NCBI RefSeq assembly: GCF_900445255.1 | Contig: NZ_UAPU01000007.1 | Location: 62,001 to 126,000 of the forward strand | Length of the DNA: 64,000 nucleotides | Source: Anaerobiospirillum thomasii | Lineage (GTDB): Bacteria; Pseudomonadota; Gammaproteobacteria; Enterobacterales; Succinivibrionaceae | Direction: 5' to 3' | Shown: positions 27,916-37,810 of the stretch, piece by piece | Layout of the letters: every line of letters starts with the position of its first letter | Numbering within the stretch: position 1 is the stretch's first letter | Notes under the pieces: generated by a model | What the model was told of the DNA's origin: nothing | Databases searched by the model: none | Seen by the model: only the letters and a program-made list of their open reading frames with translations | Translations under genes and position numbers: made by a program

Positions 27916-29118
27916 TTATTTCTTGAGATCGTCAATAAATTTCTTGGCCTTATCCCAGAACTGTCTTGCAAGTGGTGAGTGATTGCCCTTTGGTGGCGGA
28001 CTCATCAGCTCTGAACCTGAGTCTTTGGCGCCGCCTTTGACAGTGCTGCTACTCTCCTCGCCGCGCAGTGAAGCCTCAAACTGACGCAACAGATCTTTTT
28101 GCTTATCAGAGAGGTTTACAGGAGTCTCAACTACAATAGTCACGATAAGATTACCGCGCTCTCTTGAGTTGTATGACTTGACACCCTTGCCGGCAAGACG
28201 CATGCGTGTACCTGTCTGAGTCTCAGGCTTGATGGTAAGATTGAGTTTGCCATCTAAGGTTGGCACCTCTACCTGACCGCCAAGAGCTGCAGTTACAAAG
28301 CTAATTGGTATCACACAGTGCAGATCATTACCCTGACGCTCAAAGATATCATGCGGTTTAACATCAATATGTACATACAGATCGCCACAAGGAGCTCCGT
28401 TAAGTCCGGCCTCACCCTGGCCTGCAAGACGCAGTCTGTCGCCTGTATCCACACCTGATGGAATTGTCACATTGATAGTCTTGGTCTTCTCCACACGACC
28501 TGAACCATGACAGGCAGGACATGGATTTGTCACCACAGTGCCTGTGCCATGACAGTGAGGACAGGTGCTCTGTACCACCATAAAGCCCTGGCGCATCTGT
28601 ATCTGACCTGTGCCGTGACAGTGCGGACATGGTGTTGGCTTGGAGCTGTCCTTTGATCCTGTGGCATGACATTTTTCACAGGCTACAAGAGTCTTGAGAT
28701 TGATCTTGCGCTCTATGCCGCGTACTGCCTCCTCAAGAGTAATGGAGATACGTATACGCATATCACGACCTGGAACAACCTGCGGACCTGCTCTGCGTCT
28801 TCCACCGCCGCTCTGACCGAAAATGTCGCCGAAAATATCACCGAAGATATCGCCAAAGCCGCCATCTCCAAATGGATTGCCTCCAGCCTGCTGACCGTTG
28901 ACACCATCAAAGCCAAACTGATCATAGGCAGCACGTTTTTGTGCATCAGAGAGCACCTGATAGGCTTCATTGATCTCACGGAACTTTTCACCTGCATCAG
29001 GATCTTTATTGTGATCAGGGTGATACTTGATAGCCATTTTCTTAAAGGCACGCTTGATGGTAGCCTCATCAGCATCCTTGGCTACTCCTAACACCTCATA
29101 ATAATCACGCTTTGCCAT
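27916..29118 (-). CDS. dnaJ: Chaperone DnaJ (Hsp40)
   Basis: DnaJ delivers unfolded clients to DnaK and stimulates its ATPase. The 400-residue product has the J domain with HPD (KYHPDHNKD), a Gly/Phe linker with the repeated [15 protein letters not shown], and four zinc repeats ([16 protein letters not shown] twice, CPACHGSG). The client-binding C-terminus is also present. I chose the ATG at 29118 ([12 protein letters not shown]) because GAGGGT lies just before it; a start 6 codons upstream is possible. It follows dnaK after 65 bases containing a hairpin and belongs to the grpE-dnaK-dnaJ unit. Confidence 0.97.
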   Translation of the reverse strand: MAKRDYYEVLGVAKDADEATIKRAFKKMAIKYHPDHNKDPDAGEKFREINEAYQVLSDAQKRAAYDQFGFDGVNGQQAGGNPFGDGGFGDIFGDIFGDIFGQSGGGRRRAGPQVVPGRDMRIRISITLEEAVRGIERKINLKTLVACEKCHATGSKDSSKPTPCPHCHGTGQIQMRQGFMVVQSTCPHCHGTGTVVTNPCPACHGSGRVEKTKTINVTIPSGVDTGDRLRLAGQGEAGLNGAPCGDLYVHIDVKPHDIFERQGNDLHCVIPISFVTAALGGQVEVPTLDGKLNLTIKPETQTGTRMRLAGKGVKSYNSRERGNLIVTIVVETPVNLSDKQKDLLRQFEASLRGEESSSTVKGGAKDSGSELMSPPPKGNHSPLARQFWDKAKKFIDDLKK

Positions 29119-29134
29119 AATACCCTCAAACTTC

Positions 29135-29159
29135 AAAGGTAGGTCACAGACCTACCTTT
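29135..29159 (-). repeat. Hairpin in the dnaK-dnaJ gap
   Basis: AAAGGTAGGTC pairs perfectly with GACCTACCTTT around a 3-base loop. On the minus strand it lies just after dnaK and ends 17 bases before the dnaJ ATG, so it could reduce dnaJ expression relative to dnaK or protect dnaK mRNA. Confidence 0.7.
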
Positions 29160-29183
29160 TATACTACTACTTACTTTTATCTA

Positions 29184-31118
29184 TTATTTCTTGTCGTCTT
29201 TAACTTCTTCAAACTCGGCATCAACTACACCGTCATCTGCCTTGTTCTGTGCACCCTGCTGGGCATCAGCCTGGGCACCAGAGTTAGCCTGTGAAGCCTG
29301 AGCCTGGGCCTGAGCAGCCTGCATTAAAGCCTGACCTGCCTCAAGCACTGCCTTCTCGGCTGACTCAATCTTATCCTTGTCATCACCGCGGATGGCAAGC
29401 TCAAGTTCAGCTAAAGCCTTCTCTACACGCTCCTTGTCAGAGGCTGCAACTGCGGCACCGGCCTCGGATAACTGCTTGCGCATAGCATGTACAGTACCGT
29501 CAGCGCGGTTTCTGGCCTGAGCCAGTTCCTCAAACTTCTTGTCCTCGGCACTGTGCTCTTCAGCCTCACGTACCATTCTCTGAATGTCTTCATCTGACAG
29601 ACCTGATGATGACTGAATGGTGATCTTCTGCTCTTTGCCAGTGTTCTTGTCCTTGGCAGATACGTGAATCAGACCATCAGCGTCGATATCAAATGATACC
29701 TCAATCTGTGGAATGCCACGAGGTGCAGGAGAGATACCCTCAAGGTTGAACTGACCTAATGACTTGTTGTCAGATGCTCTCTTTCTCTCACCCTGCAGTA
29801 CGTGAATGGTTACAGCAGGCTGATTGTCCTCGGCAGTTGAGAAGACCTGTGACTTCTTGGTAGGAATTGTGGTGTTCTTCTCAATCAGAGTAGTCATCAC
29901 GCCGCCTAAGGTCTCAATACCAAGTGACAGTGGAGTTACGTCAAGCAGCAGCACGTCCTTCTTGGCGCCTGAGAGCACGCCACCCTGAATGGCAGCACCC
30001 ATGGCTACAGCCTCATCTGGGTTTACATCCTTGCGTGGCTCCTTGCCAAAGAACTCTGCAACAAGCTTCTGAACCATTGGCATACGGGTCTGACCGCCAA
30101 CGAGGATAACGTCATCAATCTCAGATACGCTAAGACCTGCATCATTGATAGCTGTCTTGACAGGCTCAAGAGTCTTCTGTACCAGATCCTCAACTAATGA
30201 CTCAAGCTTGGCACGTGTCATCTTGATGTTCATGTGCTTAGGACCTGTGGCATCAGCTGTAATATATGGGAGGTTTACATCAGTCTGAGATGATGATGAA
30301 AGCTCACACTTGGCCTTCTCGGCAGCCTCTTTTAATCTCTGCAGAGCCAGCTGATCCTGACGCAGATCAACACCCTGCTCAGCCTTGAACTCGTCAACTA
30401 AGTAGTTGATGATACGGTTATCAAAGTCCTCACCACCTAAGTGGGTGTCACCGTTGGTGGCTAAAACCTCAAAGGTCTTCTCGCCATCAAGCTCATCAAT
30501 ATCAATAATTGAGATATCAAAGGTACCGCCGCCCAGGTCATATACAGCAATCTTCTGCTCACCTTTGGCCTTGTCCTCACCATAGGCAATAGATGCAGCT
30601 GTAGGCTCGTTGATAATACGCTTAACCTCTAAACCTGCAATACGGCCGGCATCCTTGGTAGCCTGACGCTGTGAGTCATTAAAGTATGCAGGGCAGGTAA
30701 TAACTGCTTCTGTAACCTCCTCACCTAAAATGTCCTCAGCAGTTTTCTTCATCTTCTTTAAAACTTCAGCTGAGATCTGTGGTGGAGCCAGATTCTTATC
30801 CTTAACCTCTACCCAGGCATCACCGTTGTCAGCCTTAACAATCTTAAATGGCATAATGCCAAGATCGCGCTGAACCTCAGCATCGTCATAACGACGACCT
30901 ATAAGACGCTTGATAGCAAACAGTGTATTTTTTGGATTGGTAACTGCCTGTCTCTTGGCGGCATCACCTACTAAAATTTCGCCATCTTCAGTATAGGCAA
31001 CAATAGAAGGAGTGGTACGACGACCTTCTGAGTTTTCAAGAACACGAACCTTGTCACCGTCAAGTACAGCAACGCATGAGTTGGTTGTACCTAAATCAAT
31101 ACCAATAATCTTACCCAT
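29184..31118 (-). CDS. dnaK: Chaperone DnaK (Hsp70)
   Basis: DnaK is the ATP-driven Hsp70 that binds exposed hydrophobic peptides. The 644 residues match the gammaproteobacterial form. Visible landmarks are [15 protein letters not shown], the actin-like phosphate loop [13 protein letters not shown], the linker [19 protein letters not shown], and an Ala/Gln-rich C-terminal lid ending [14 protein letters not shown]. It sits between grpE (97-base gap) and dnaJ in a sigma32-driven unit. Codon use is typical of a highly expressed gene. Confidence 0.98.
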   Translation of the reverse strand: MGKIIGIDLGTTNSCVAVLDGDKVRVLENSEGRRTTPSIVAYTEDGEILVGDAAKRQAVTNPKNTLFAIKRLIGRRYDDAEVQRDLGIMPFKIVKADNGDAWVEVKDKNLAPPQISAEVLKKMKKTAEDILGEEVTEAVITCPAYFNDSQRQATKDAGRIAGLEVKRIINEPTAASIAYGEDKAKGEQKIAVYDLGGGTFDISIIDIDELDGEKTFEVLATNGDTHLGGEDFDNRIINYLVDEFKAEQGVDLRQDQLALQRLKEAAEKAKCELSSSSQTDVNLPYITADATGPKHMNIKMTRAKLESLVEDLVQKTLEPVKTAINDAGLSVSEIDDVILVGGQTRMPMVQKLVAEFFGKEPRKDVNPDEAVAMGAAIQGGVLSGAKKDVLLLDVTPLSLGIETLGGVMTTLIEKNTTIPTKKSQVFSTAEDNQPAVTIHVLQGERKRASDNKSLGQFNLEGISPAPRGIPQIEVSFDIDADGLIHVSAKDKNTGKEQKITIQSSSGLSDEDIQRMVREAEEHSAEDKKFEELAQARNRADGTVHAMRKQLSEAGAAVAASDKERVEKALAELELAIRGDDKDKIESAEKAVLEAGQALMQAAQAQAQASQANSGAQADAQQGAQNKADDGVVDAEFEEVKDDKK

Positions 31119-31215
31119 TTTAAATCTCCCTTATATGAATTCTTTTTTAACTTTGTTACTACTCACATGGAGTTAAATTTTTTATTTTCAAGTTAATTTA
31201 TTAATTTTTTTATCT

Positions 31216-31842
31216 TTAGGCTCTGGCCACTATTACAGTTGCGGCTCTGACCACTCTGCCATGCAGCACTACACCCTTTTGCATTACAGCCACAATGTGG
31301 TTGGCTGGGACCTCGGCACTTGGCACCATGGAAATTGCCTGATGGAAATTAGGATCAAAAGCATCACCTACAGGATTTATAATCTCAACACCAAAGGCTG
31401 ATAATTCCTTGATTAAAAGGTTTAATGTAGCCTCAACGCCATCAATGGTGGCCTTGGTGGCAGGATCATTTCTGTCAGAGAGCTCTAAAGCCTTGTCAAG
31501 AGCATCTATTACAGGAATAATGCCTTTGACAAATTTCTCCATGGCAAACTTGCGCTCACGCTCCACATCTGCCTCGGCACGCTTTCTGGCATTTTCAGCC
31601 TCGGCTATGGCACGTAGCATTGTCTCTTTGTCTTTTTGAGCACTGGCCTCTAGAATCTTAATCTGACCGCGCAGTGTTTCACACTCTAAAACAAGATCAT
31701 TCTCTGAGACAGCCTCATCCTGACAGTCACTGCCCTCGTGCATGGCACACTCACAGTCTTTTTCACACTCACAGGCTGTATTTTCCGCCTCATTCATAGA
31801 GCATACATTCTGCTCTGTCTGTCTTTGTTCTAAATCGCTCAT
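31216..31842 (-). CDS. grpE: Nucleotide exchange factor GrpE with Cys-rich N-terminus
   Basis: GrpE releases ADP from DnaK. The 208-residue protein has the long coiled coil (residues about 50-110) and the beta domain with FGVEIINPVGDAFDPNFHQAI and VMQKGVVLHGRVVRAATV. The first 45 residues are odd. In this normally disordered, cysteine-free region there are six Cys (14, 24, 26, 30, 32, 40) in patterns such as CEC and CEKDCEC, plus His35 and many Glu/Asp. Metal binding or redox sensing is possible but unproven. It is the first gene after the sigma32 promoter. Confidence 0.95.
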   Translation of the reverse strand: MSDLEQRQTEQNVCSMNEAENTACECEKDCECAMHEGSDCQDEAVSENDLVLECETLRGQIKILEASAQKDKETMLRAIAEAENARKRAEADVERERKFAMEKFVKGIIPVIDALDKALELSDRNDPATKATIDGVEATLNLLIKELSAFGVEIINPVGDAFDPNFHQAISMVPSAEVPANHIVAVMQKGVVLHGRVVRAATVIVARA

Positions 31843-31880
31843 TATTAAATTCCACTTTGGTGTTTATTCACATAAATCAT

Positions 31881-31909
31881 ATATGGGGATAGCATCTTAA
31901 TAATTCAAG
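31881..31909 (-). promoter_or_regulatory. Sigma32 heat-shock promoter of grpE-dnaK-dnaJ
   Basis: On the minus strand CTTGAA (31904-31909) is separated by 15 bases from CCCCATAT (31881-31888). This matches the E. coli RpoH consensus (CTTGAA, 13-17 bases, CCCCATnT) and lies about 40 bases upstream of the grpE ATG. Confidence 0.88.
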
Positions 31910-32110
31910 TAAAAAGCCCCTATTTTTTAAAAAAAGCATATCAGGTACAGATAAAAAGCCAAATTTTCAATATGTTATATCCTATATCCTAGAATTTTTT
32001 GTATTGTACCGTATATTTTAGGGTATAGGTGGTTTTACCCATCAAAATATAAAATGATGATAGGCTCAAGTAAAAGGAGCTACTCTGACAGATGGCTACT
32101 GGCGTCTATA

Positions 32111-33790
32111 TTAATGTCCAAGCCCGCTAACAGGTAGTCCTAAAATATCGACTAGCTCCCTTTGCACCTTGGTCAGACAATTAGATAAAAGCCATTTTTC
32201 ATCTTCCTTAATACATCTAATATATGACAGCCTGTTTATTGCACTATCTAGGCTAATTCTGCTTTTATTTAAATAGCGTCTTAATTTGTCTTCTAGAGTG
32301 CGCCTGATAATAAGACCTATAAAGGCTAAAAACATCTTGCCATTGGTGCTTTCAATCGACTTGGTCCTTATTCTTTCATCCAAAATATCATTTTTTAGCA
32401 CTGCAAATGCCTTTTCAACACAATCCTTGGAGCGATAAAGATCTAGTGCCTCTTCACAACTAAGCTCAGTATTAGTGCACAAAAGTGCAAAGCATCCGCA
32501 TAAGGCAAGAGTTTTAGCATGCTCATGTTTATCGAAGGTGTATGTAAATGTGTTATTTTCGTTGGTGGTAATATGAAAAAAAGGGGCATATTTATGCTTG
32601 CCCTTGATAATCTTATTCTTATCTTGCAGTTCAACTTCCATCTGATTAATAATGCTGTTTAAACTTTTTTCCTGATCTAGACCTGAAAGAGGAGATTTAA
32701 ACATCATAAGACGGGTACGCAATCTGCCTATAGTTATTTCCTTTTCTTTATATCGAATAGCCTCATCATTTCTACGTAATATAGAGTCCTCAAGAAATCC
32801 ATTTGTTACCCACTCACTAAGATGCTCCTTGATTTTAACCCCAAAGTCCTGAGGTGCACCTATTAATAATTTAAAGCCCATATCTGAGGCCTTAAGGATA
32901 ACATCTGGAATAGCAAAACCTCCGTCCATGACCAAAGTAACTTTTTTGTCAGCATCAGGCTCAAGTCCTACACCTCTTGCTTTATTAATTACATATGGAA
33001 GGTTGCTATAGTCGTTTATGCTGCCGTTGTAAGGGCTGTAATATACAGGTACCTTGCTTTTAACGGTACAGAACATGCCTATATTAAATTGAGGCATGCG
33101 CTCTTTATCTCTATTGTAGCCCCATTCAACAAAAGGCAGGTTGTCTGAGTAGCTTGATACTGATGTTACGTCATAGCAGATATAATCATTCTGACAGCAC
33201 TTTCTGATCCAGCTGCGAAAAAAATCATTGCACATTGACTGTGAAATGTCTTTGTATAATTGGCTGAGTGACTCAGATGTTATTATTTTGGAGGTAAAAC
33301 AAAAATTATTCTGAGTAAAGTGATCAATATTACTAAGACCACCTGGCGCCCCAGAGGCAAGGAACGCGCTTACAGCAATAATATCCTGACTTAAGCAGCC
33401 AAAGCTGTCAGATAAAATCTCATCCAGCTGAAGCTCATGGATAATAGAGTGACAGGCAAGCATATAGCCAAACCCCATCTCATCTTTACACTCTGAGTAC
33501 GTGGCAACAGTCTTTTTAGATTTCTTTATGCCCTTTACAGCTGTAGTAGCTGTTGCTGGTGGATCTGACTTTAAGATTTTTGAGTAGTAGTTATCATTAG
33601 GGCAAAAATAATCAAGCCCTGTTTGAGCATCCTTAAACACCTTGCCAACAATAAATCTTTCATTTTTCTTTTTACCATTCTCGTGAAATGATTTGACCCT
33701 ATAGTAAAGATACACACTGCCGTTATGGACTTTCATTCTCTCATACCTGGGATTATCAGGAATGGCAAAATTAACTGATGTGTAAAGCAT
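32111..33790 (-). CDS. IS1634-family DDE transposase
   Basis: The roughly 560-residue protein shows the IS4-superfamily DDE layout: YDVTSVSSYSD (first Asp), LVMDGGFA (second Asp) and YRSKDCVEKAFAVLKND (the YREK-like motif with the Glu). A long beta-insertion lies before the last motif, as in IS1634 members. It is intact and lies within matched terminal repeats, so the element may be active. The start is uncertain. I give the ATG at 33790 (MLYTSVNF); a TTG at 33838 would add 16 residues and an ATG at 33736 would remove 18. No clear ribosome-binding site decides between them. Confidence 0.88.
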   Translation of the reverse strand: MLYTSVNFAIPDNPRYERMKVHNGSVYLYYRVKSFHENGKKKNERFIVGKVFKDAQTGLDYFCPNDNYYSKILKSDPPATATTAVKGIKKSKKTVATYSECKDEMGFGYMLACHSIIHELQLDEILSDSFGCLSQDIIAVSAFLASGAPGGLSNIDHFTQNNFCFTSKIITSESLSQLYKDISQSMCNDFFRSWIRKCCQNDYICYDVTSVSSYSDNLPFVEWGYNRDKERMPQFNIGMFCTVKSKVPVYYSPYNGSINDYSNLPYVINKARGVGLEPDADKKVTLVMDGGFAIPDVILKASDMGFKLLIGAPQDFGVKIKEHLSEWVTNGFLEDSILRRNDEAIRYKEKEITIGRLRTRLMMFKSPLSGLDQEKSLNSIINQMEVELQDKNKIIKGKHKYAPFFHITTNENNTFTYTFDKHEHAKTLALCGCFALLCTNTELSCEEALDLYRSKDCVEKAFAVLKNDILDERIRTKSIESTNGKMFLAFIGLIIRRTLEDKLRRYLNKSRISLDSAINRLSYIRCIKEDEKWLLSNCLTKVQRELVDILGLPVSGLGH

Positions 33791-33908
33791 TGATTGACAC
33801 CATACTATTAAACATAGTTGTATGGCACCATAAAACAAGCACTAAATCTACAAATTTTATATTTGTTTCGATAAAACAAAGAGATATAATTTTTAGACAG
33901 AGAAGAAA

Positions 33909-33930
33909 ATGGCACCATATATGGTGCCAT
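33909..33930. repeat. 22-bp perfect palindrome upstream of the transposase
   Basis: ATGGCACCAT and its reverse complement abut with ATAT between... the whole 22 bases read the same on both strands. Another copy of ATGGCACCAT lies at 33822-33831. It could be an operator for transposase autoregulation or part of the transposase end-binding site. Confidence 0.6.
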
Positions 33931-34064
33931 ACAAAAAAATCTAGGATCTAGGTTATATATATCATGTGACACGTCTAGCTTTTTAAATTAAACTGCATTT
34001 AGTCTCAATAGGGCTTTTATCCTACTATTTACAAACATGGTACCTTGATATTTTAGGGGGCTTT

Positions 34065-34289
34065 ATGCATATCATTACACCTTTGCTGCTTTTAGCCGTT
34101 ATCTTTTTACTCTATCGTGTGCTTATGGGCAGAAAAGATCAAAGTGCGCAGCCATCAGATCTGGCCATGATAAAAGAGGCTATAGTCAAACTTGGCAGTG
34201 ATATTGATGATCTAAAAACTCAGATTGAAAAACTCAAAAAACAAAACACCAAAGAATCTGATGATAAATTAAACCTCAAGGACGATTAG
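34065..34289 (+). CDS. Small PspB-like membrane protein
   Basis: The 74-residue protein has one N-terminal transmembrane helix (residues 3-21, MHIITPLLLLAVIFLLYRVL) followed by a charged helix with coiled-coil character (DIDDLKTQIEKLKKQN). The architecture resembles phage-shock protein B, but the sequence similarity is weak and pspA/pspC are not nearby. The ATG follows a strong AGGGGG site. It is a single-gene unit between the IS element and bamE. Function not established. Confidence 0.55.
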   Translation: MHIITPLLLLAVIFLLYRVLMGRKDQSAQPSDLAMIKEAIVKLGSDIDDLKTQIEKLKKQNTKESDDKLNLKDD

Positions 34290-34500
34290 AGGCTAAAAGA
34301 AAGACACAGTGGTGCTATGGGCAAGACTGACTTTTAATTTAAAGTCTTAATGATTATCAGGACATGTGAATTTTGTCAGATGGCGCCCTATGTTTTATAA
34401 TGGCCTACTAAATCAAACAAAAAACTAGGTATTTTATAAAAGAATTATTATACTAGTGTGTAAATCGAATTTTAAACCCTCTTATCTGAGGCCTTTTACT

Positions 34501-34875
34501 ATGCACTTTAAAAAATTAGCACTTATTACAGCCACAGCAGCTGCCATGACCCTTACCACCTCATGTGCCTACAGAGCCGATTTAGCTCAGGGCAACTTTG
34601 TGGAGCAGGAGAATATTGATAAACTGCGTTATGGCATGTCTGATGAGCAGGTACGTTTTGTCCTGGGCACCCCTATGCTGGTTGATCCTTTTGACAACAC
34701 ACGCTGGTATTATGTGCATTATCTGCGTGAGGGCTGGTCTGATCCACAGATAAAAAATCTTATTGTGCTCTTTAACGGCAGAACCCTGGTTGATATTGCA
34801 GGTGACTTTAAAAAGCCTGCTGCCTTTAATGAAAACAGCACTATTGTCAATAAGGTGGATCTGAGCGATATTTAG
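34501..34875 (+). CDS. bamE: Outer membrane assembly lipoprotein BamE (SmpA)
   Basis: BamE is a lipoprotein of the BAM complex that inserts beta-barrel proteins. The 124-residue product has a lipoprotein signal (MHFKKLALITATAAAMTLTTSC, lipobox LTTSC) and the SmpA/OmlA core: GNFVEQENIDKLRYGMSDEQVRFVLGTPMLVDPF followed by WYYVHY. I chose the ATG at 34501 because a TGAGG site lies 9 bases upstream; a GTG at 34456 would spoil the signal peptide. A second lipoprotein gene starts 9 bases after it. Confidence 0.93.
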   Translation: MHFKKLALITATAAAMTLTTSCAYRADLAQGNFVEQENIDKLRYGMSDEQVRFVLGTPMLVDPFDNTRWYYVHYLREGWSDPQIKNLIVLFNGRTLVDIAGDFKKPAAFNENSTIVNKVDLSDI

Positions 34876-34884
34876 GATTACAGC

Positions 34885-35535
34885 GTGTATAAAATTCTTT
34901 GTGCACTGTTACTTTGCAGCCTGATGACAGGCTGCACTATTGAAAATGACGAGTCTAAAGAAGATCTTGTTGAACTTAGACCCTCTGATCTTGAAATGCA
35001 CAAAGACACCTTTTCTGCACTGACTTTGAAGTGCATCAAAGGCGATTTATCCTCTCTTGATGAAATAATGTCCATGTACATGCGCTCGGCTGCAGATATG
35101 AAATCTGACAGAGGCATGGCTCTTTTTGAATTAGCCCCCAATAAAATCTTTGAAAAGTGCGCCATCAAAGCTCATGAGACTGGCGATGACCGCGCCTTTA
35201 ACATGATTGTAAGAAGTCCTAATCTTGCCTCTCACATCAGCCGCTACTTCTATAAAAGATATGATCTGTTAAACGGTGCCTACTGGGCTCAAAGAGTGCT
35301 CAATATGCAGGGCCTTGCAGATGGCTATGAAACATTGGGCTCTGTTTTTATAAAAGACAGAAAAACGCTTGCCACGGGTGCCTCTATGCTTGAGCAGTCA
35401 GTACGTCTTGGCAATTATAATGCTCTGTCTATTTTGCGCATTGCCTCCAATCAATATAATGAAAATTACTTTAAAGCCAAGGACAGAAGGCTAAAAAGGC
35501 TTTCAGACAAGGCCAGTACCAAGGCTAAAAAATAA
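34885..35535 (+). CDS. Hypothetical lipoprotein
   Basis: A 216-residue protein with a lipoprotein signal peptide (MYKILCALLLCSLMTGC, lipobox LMTGC with Cys at residue 17). The rest is helical, with Sel1/TPR-like repeats suggested by AIKAHETGDDRAFN, NGAYWAQRVLNMQGLADGYETLGSVF and TGASMLEQSVRLGNYNALSIL. The GTG start at 34885 has AGGA upstream and is 9 bases after bamE, so the two are probably co-transcribed. This suggests an envelope role, but I do not recognise the family. Confidence 0.7.
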   Translation: MYKILCALLLCSLMTGCTIENDESKEDLVELRPSDLEMHKDTFSALTLKCIKGDLSSLDEIMSMYMRSAADMKSDRGMALFELAPNKIFEKCAIKAHETGDDRAFNMIVRSPNLASHISRYFYKRYDLLNGAYWAQRVLNMQGLADGYETLGSVFIKDRKTLATGASMLEQSVRLGNYNALSILRIASNQYNENYFKAKDRRLKRLSDKASTKAKK

Positions 35536-35633
35536 AAACTTTTCTCTAAAATACCAGACTTTTTGCATAATTTTGACATGGCTTTAACATGTTATTTATC
35601 TTAAGCCTATAATATATTGACCTAAAATTTTAT

Positions 35634-37757
35634 ATGGTGAAATATATGGATACTTTAATACCTAAGGAGCTAAGCTGGCTGGCTTTTAACGGCCGTGTAC
35701 TGCAGGAGGCCTCCGATCCTTCCGTTCCAATTATTGAAAGAGTGCGATTTTTAGGCATCTACTCAAACAATCAGGATGAGTTTTTTAAAGTAAGAGTGGC
35801 AGAACTCAAGCGTCAGGTCATTATTGCCAAGGAAAGCGGCAATGACAGTGAGGAGCCAAGCCGCCTTTTACGTCAGGTGCAGCTTGCAGCCAATGAGTAT
35901 CAGAGTATTTTAAATAAAATTTTCCATGATGTATTTAATGAGCTTGAGACCCACAATATTTTCCTGCGCGATGAAAAGCAGCTTACTGAAAATCAGATAA
36001 GCTGGGTCAAATCCTACTTCAAGCATCATGTGCTAAAGCATATAAACCCTATTATTGTGACCAGAGCTACCGATTTGGTGTCATTCTTAAAAGACGAGTA
36101 TACCTATCTTGTAGTCAGAATGTCTGGTGATAAGGGTCAGAACCATGCTTTAATTGAAATTCCATCAGATGTGGTGCCGCGCATTATACGCATGCCATCT
36201 GAGGGTGAGGGCATTACCCTTATCTTCCTTGATAACGTCATACGCATAGGTCTTGATACTATTTTCAAAGGTCTTTTTGACTACTCTGTCATTGAGGCCT
36301 ATTCCATCAAGATGAACCGTGATGCTGAATATGATCTTACAGGTCTTGTGGACAAAGGTATATTAGAGGGTATGTCAGAGTCCATCAAGCAAAGACTCAA
36401 TGCCATGCCTGTTCGCTTTGCCTATGACAGAGACATGCCAAAGCCTATGGTTGAATTTATTGCAGGCAAGCTTAAGATGTCTGAAATTGACTCGCTCATG
36501 CCAGGTAACAGATATCATAACTTCAAAGATCTGCTCTCCTTCCCAAGTGTAGGTGATGATGGCTTTGAAAACCAACGTCTGCCTTTGATTCCAAGCTATC
36601 ATTTTGACAGAGCCATAACCCCATTTGAGGCTATTAAGACCCAGGATATTCTGCTTTACTATCCATATTATTCCTTTGAATACTTTACAGAATTCCTGCG
36701 CCAGGCCTCATATGATCCAAAGGTACTGTCTATAAAGATCAATATCTATCGTGTAGCCTCCAACAGCCGTGTTATAGACTCACTTATAGATGCTGCCAAC
36801 AATGGCAAGAGTGTAACTGTAGTGGTAGAGCTCAAAGCCCGCTTTGATGAGGCCAACAATATCAAATGGGCCTCACGTCTTACCGATGCCGGCGTTAAGG
36901 TATTATTTGGTCTGCCAACCCTTAAGATCCACTCCAAGCTGTGCCTTATCACCAGAAAGGAGGATGAAGGCTTTGTACGCTATGCCCATATAGGTACCGG
37001 CAACTTTAATGAAAAGACAGCCAAGATCTACACAGACTTTGCCCTCTTTACTGTAAAGCCTGAGCTTACAGCCGAGGTCAACTCTGTCTTTGACTTTATC
37101 GAATATCCATATACAAGACCGCAGTACAGACATCTTTTAGTCTCACCAATCAATGCCAGAAACAGAATCTACTCCATGATTGACCGTGAGATAGAAAATG
37201 CCTCTATGGGTTTCCCATCCTATATTCATATCAAGATTAACAATCTTGTGGACAATGGTCTTATTGAGAGACTGTACAAGGCCTCACAGGCTGGCGTCAG
37301 AGTCAGAGCCATTATCCGTGGCATGTGCTCACTGCGCCCTGGCATCAAGGGTCTGTCTGAAAATATCTTTGTTACTTCTATTGTTGACAGATTCCTTGAG
37401 CATCCGCGCATTATGATTTTCTGCAACAATAATGATCCTGATGTCTTTATCTCATCAGCCGACTGGATGACACGTAACCTTGATTATCGTATTGAGGTGG
37501 GTGCCCCTATTCTTGATCCAAAGCTGCGTGAGAGAGTTATGCATATTTTCAAGATTCAGGCCTCTGACAATCAAAAGGCCCGTATCATTGATGACAAGCT
37601 TTTAAACAATTATGTACAGCCGTCAAATGATGATATCAAGGTCAGAGCTCAGATTGCCGTGTGCGATTATCTTGAGAGCGTGGAAAAGAAGCTTGAGAGT
37701 GATGATAAAAAACCTCCCAGGGGTAATAAAAAGTATAGTTCTAAGGCTGATGCATAA
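35634..37757 (+). CDS. ppk: Polyphosphate kinase 1
   Basis: Ppk1 makes long-chain polyphosphate from ATP. The 707-residue protein aligns along its length with E. coli Ppk from memory: N-terminal KELSWLAFNGRVLQEA, RDAEYDL, then the PLD-like catalytic domains with KIHSKLCLI (autophosphorylated His) and YAHIGTGNFNEKTA. The C-terminal SSADWMTRNLDYRIEV segment is also present. The last 30 residues are a basic tail. The ATG at 35634 could be replaced by the one at 35646, which has a GGTGA site. No ppx gene follows. The next gene is the convergent flagellin, separated by a strong terminator. Confidence 0.96.
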   Translation: MVKYMDTLIPKELSWLAFNGRVLQEASDPSVPIIERVRFLGIYSNNQDEFFKVRVAELKRQVIIAKESGNDSEEPSRLLRQVQLAANEYQSILNKIFHDVFNELETHNIFLRDEKQLTENQISWVKSYFKHHVLKHINPIIVTRATDLVSFLKDEYTYLVVRMSGDKGQNHALIEIPSDVVPRIIRMPSEGEGITLIFLDNVIRIGLDTIFKGLFDYSVIEAYSIKMNRDAEYDLTGLVDKGILEGMSESIKQRLNAMPVRFAYDRDMPKPMVEFIAGKLKMSEIDSLMPGNRYHNFKDLLSFPSVGDDGFENQRLPLIPSYHFDRAITPFEAIKTQDILLYYPYYSFEYFTEFLRQASYDPKVLSIKINIYRVASNSRVIDSLIDAANNGKSVTVVVELKARFDEANNIKWASRLTDAGVKVLFGLPTLKIHSKLCLITRKEDEGFVRYAHIGTGNFNEKTAKIYTDFALFTVKPELTAEVNSVFDFIEYPYTRPQYRHLLVSPINARNRIYSMIDREIENASMGFPSYIHIKINNLVDNGLIERLYKASQAGVRVRAIIRGMCSLRPGIKGLSENIFVTSIVDRFLEHPRIMIFCNNNDPDVFISSADWMTRNLDYRIEVGAPILDPKLRERVMHIFKIQASDNQKARIIDDKLLNNYVQPSNDDIKVRAQIAVCDYLESVEKKLESDDKKPPRGNKKYSSKADA

Positions 37758-37810
37758 ATTAAAGCCAGCTGCAAAAAGACTCAAGGCGCTCTTTTTGCAC
37801 TAGACAATAA

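Larger units (their letters stand above)
31981..33952. mobile_element. IS1634-like insertion sequence
   Basis: A 1972-bp element with imperfect terminal inverted repeats. The first 36 bases inward from 31981 and from 33952 match at about 31 positions (both begin CCTA, then ATCCTAGA, then TTTTTTGTAT). It is flanked by a 6-bp direct repeat TTATAT (31975-31980 and 33953-33958), as expected for IS1634-type target duplication. It carries a single transposase gene on the minus strand. It landed about 70 bases upstream of the grpE heat-shock promoter and left that promoter intact. Confidence 0.88.

Noticed and set aside
28666..29091. Long plus- and alternate-frame minus-strand ORFs across dnaJ
   Set aside because: They are shadows of the dnaJ reading frame; the real frame contains all J-domain and zinc motifs.
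34456..34500. GTG start of bamE at 34456
   Set aside because: It would place 15 residues before a good lipoprotein signal peptide; the ATG at 34501 has a TGAGG site and gives the expected N-terminus.
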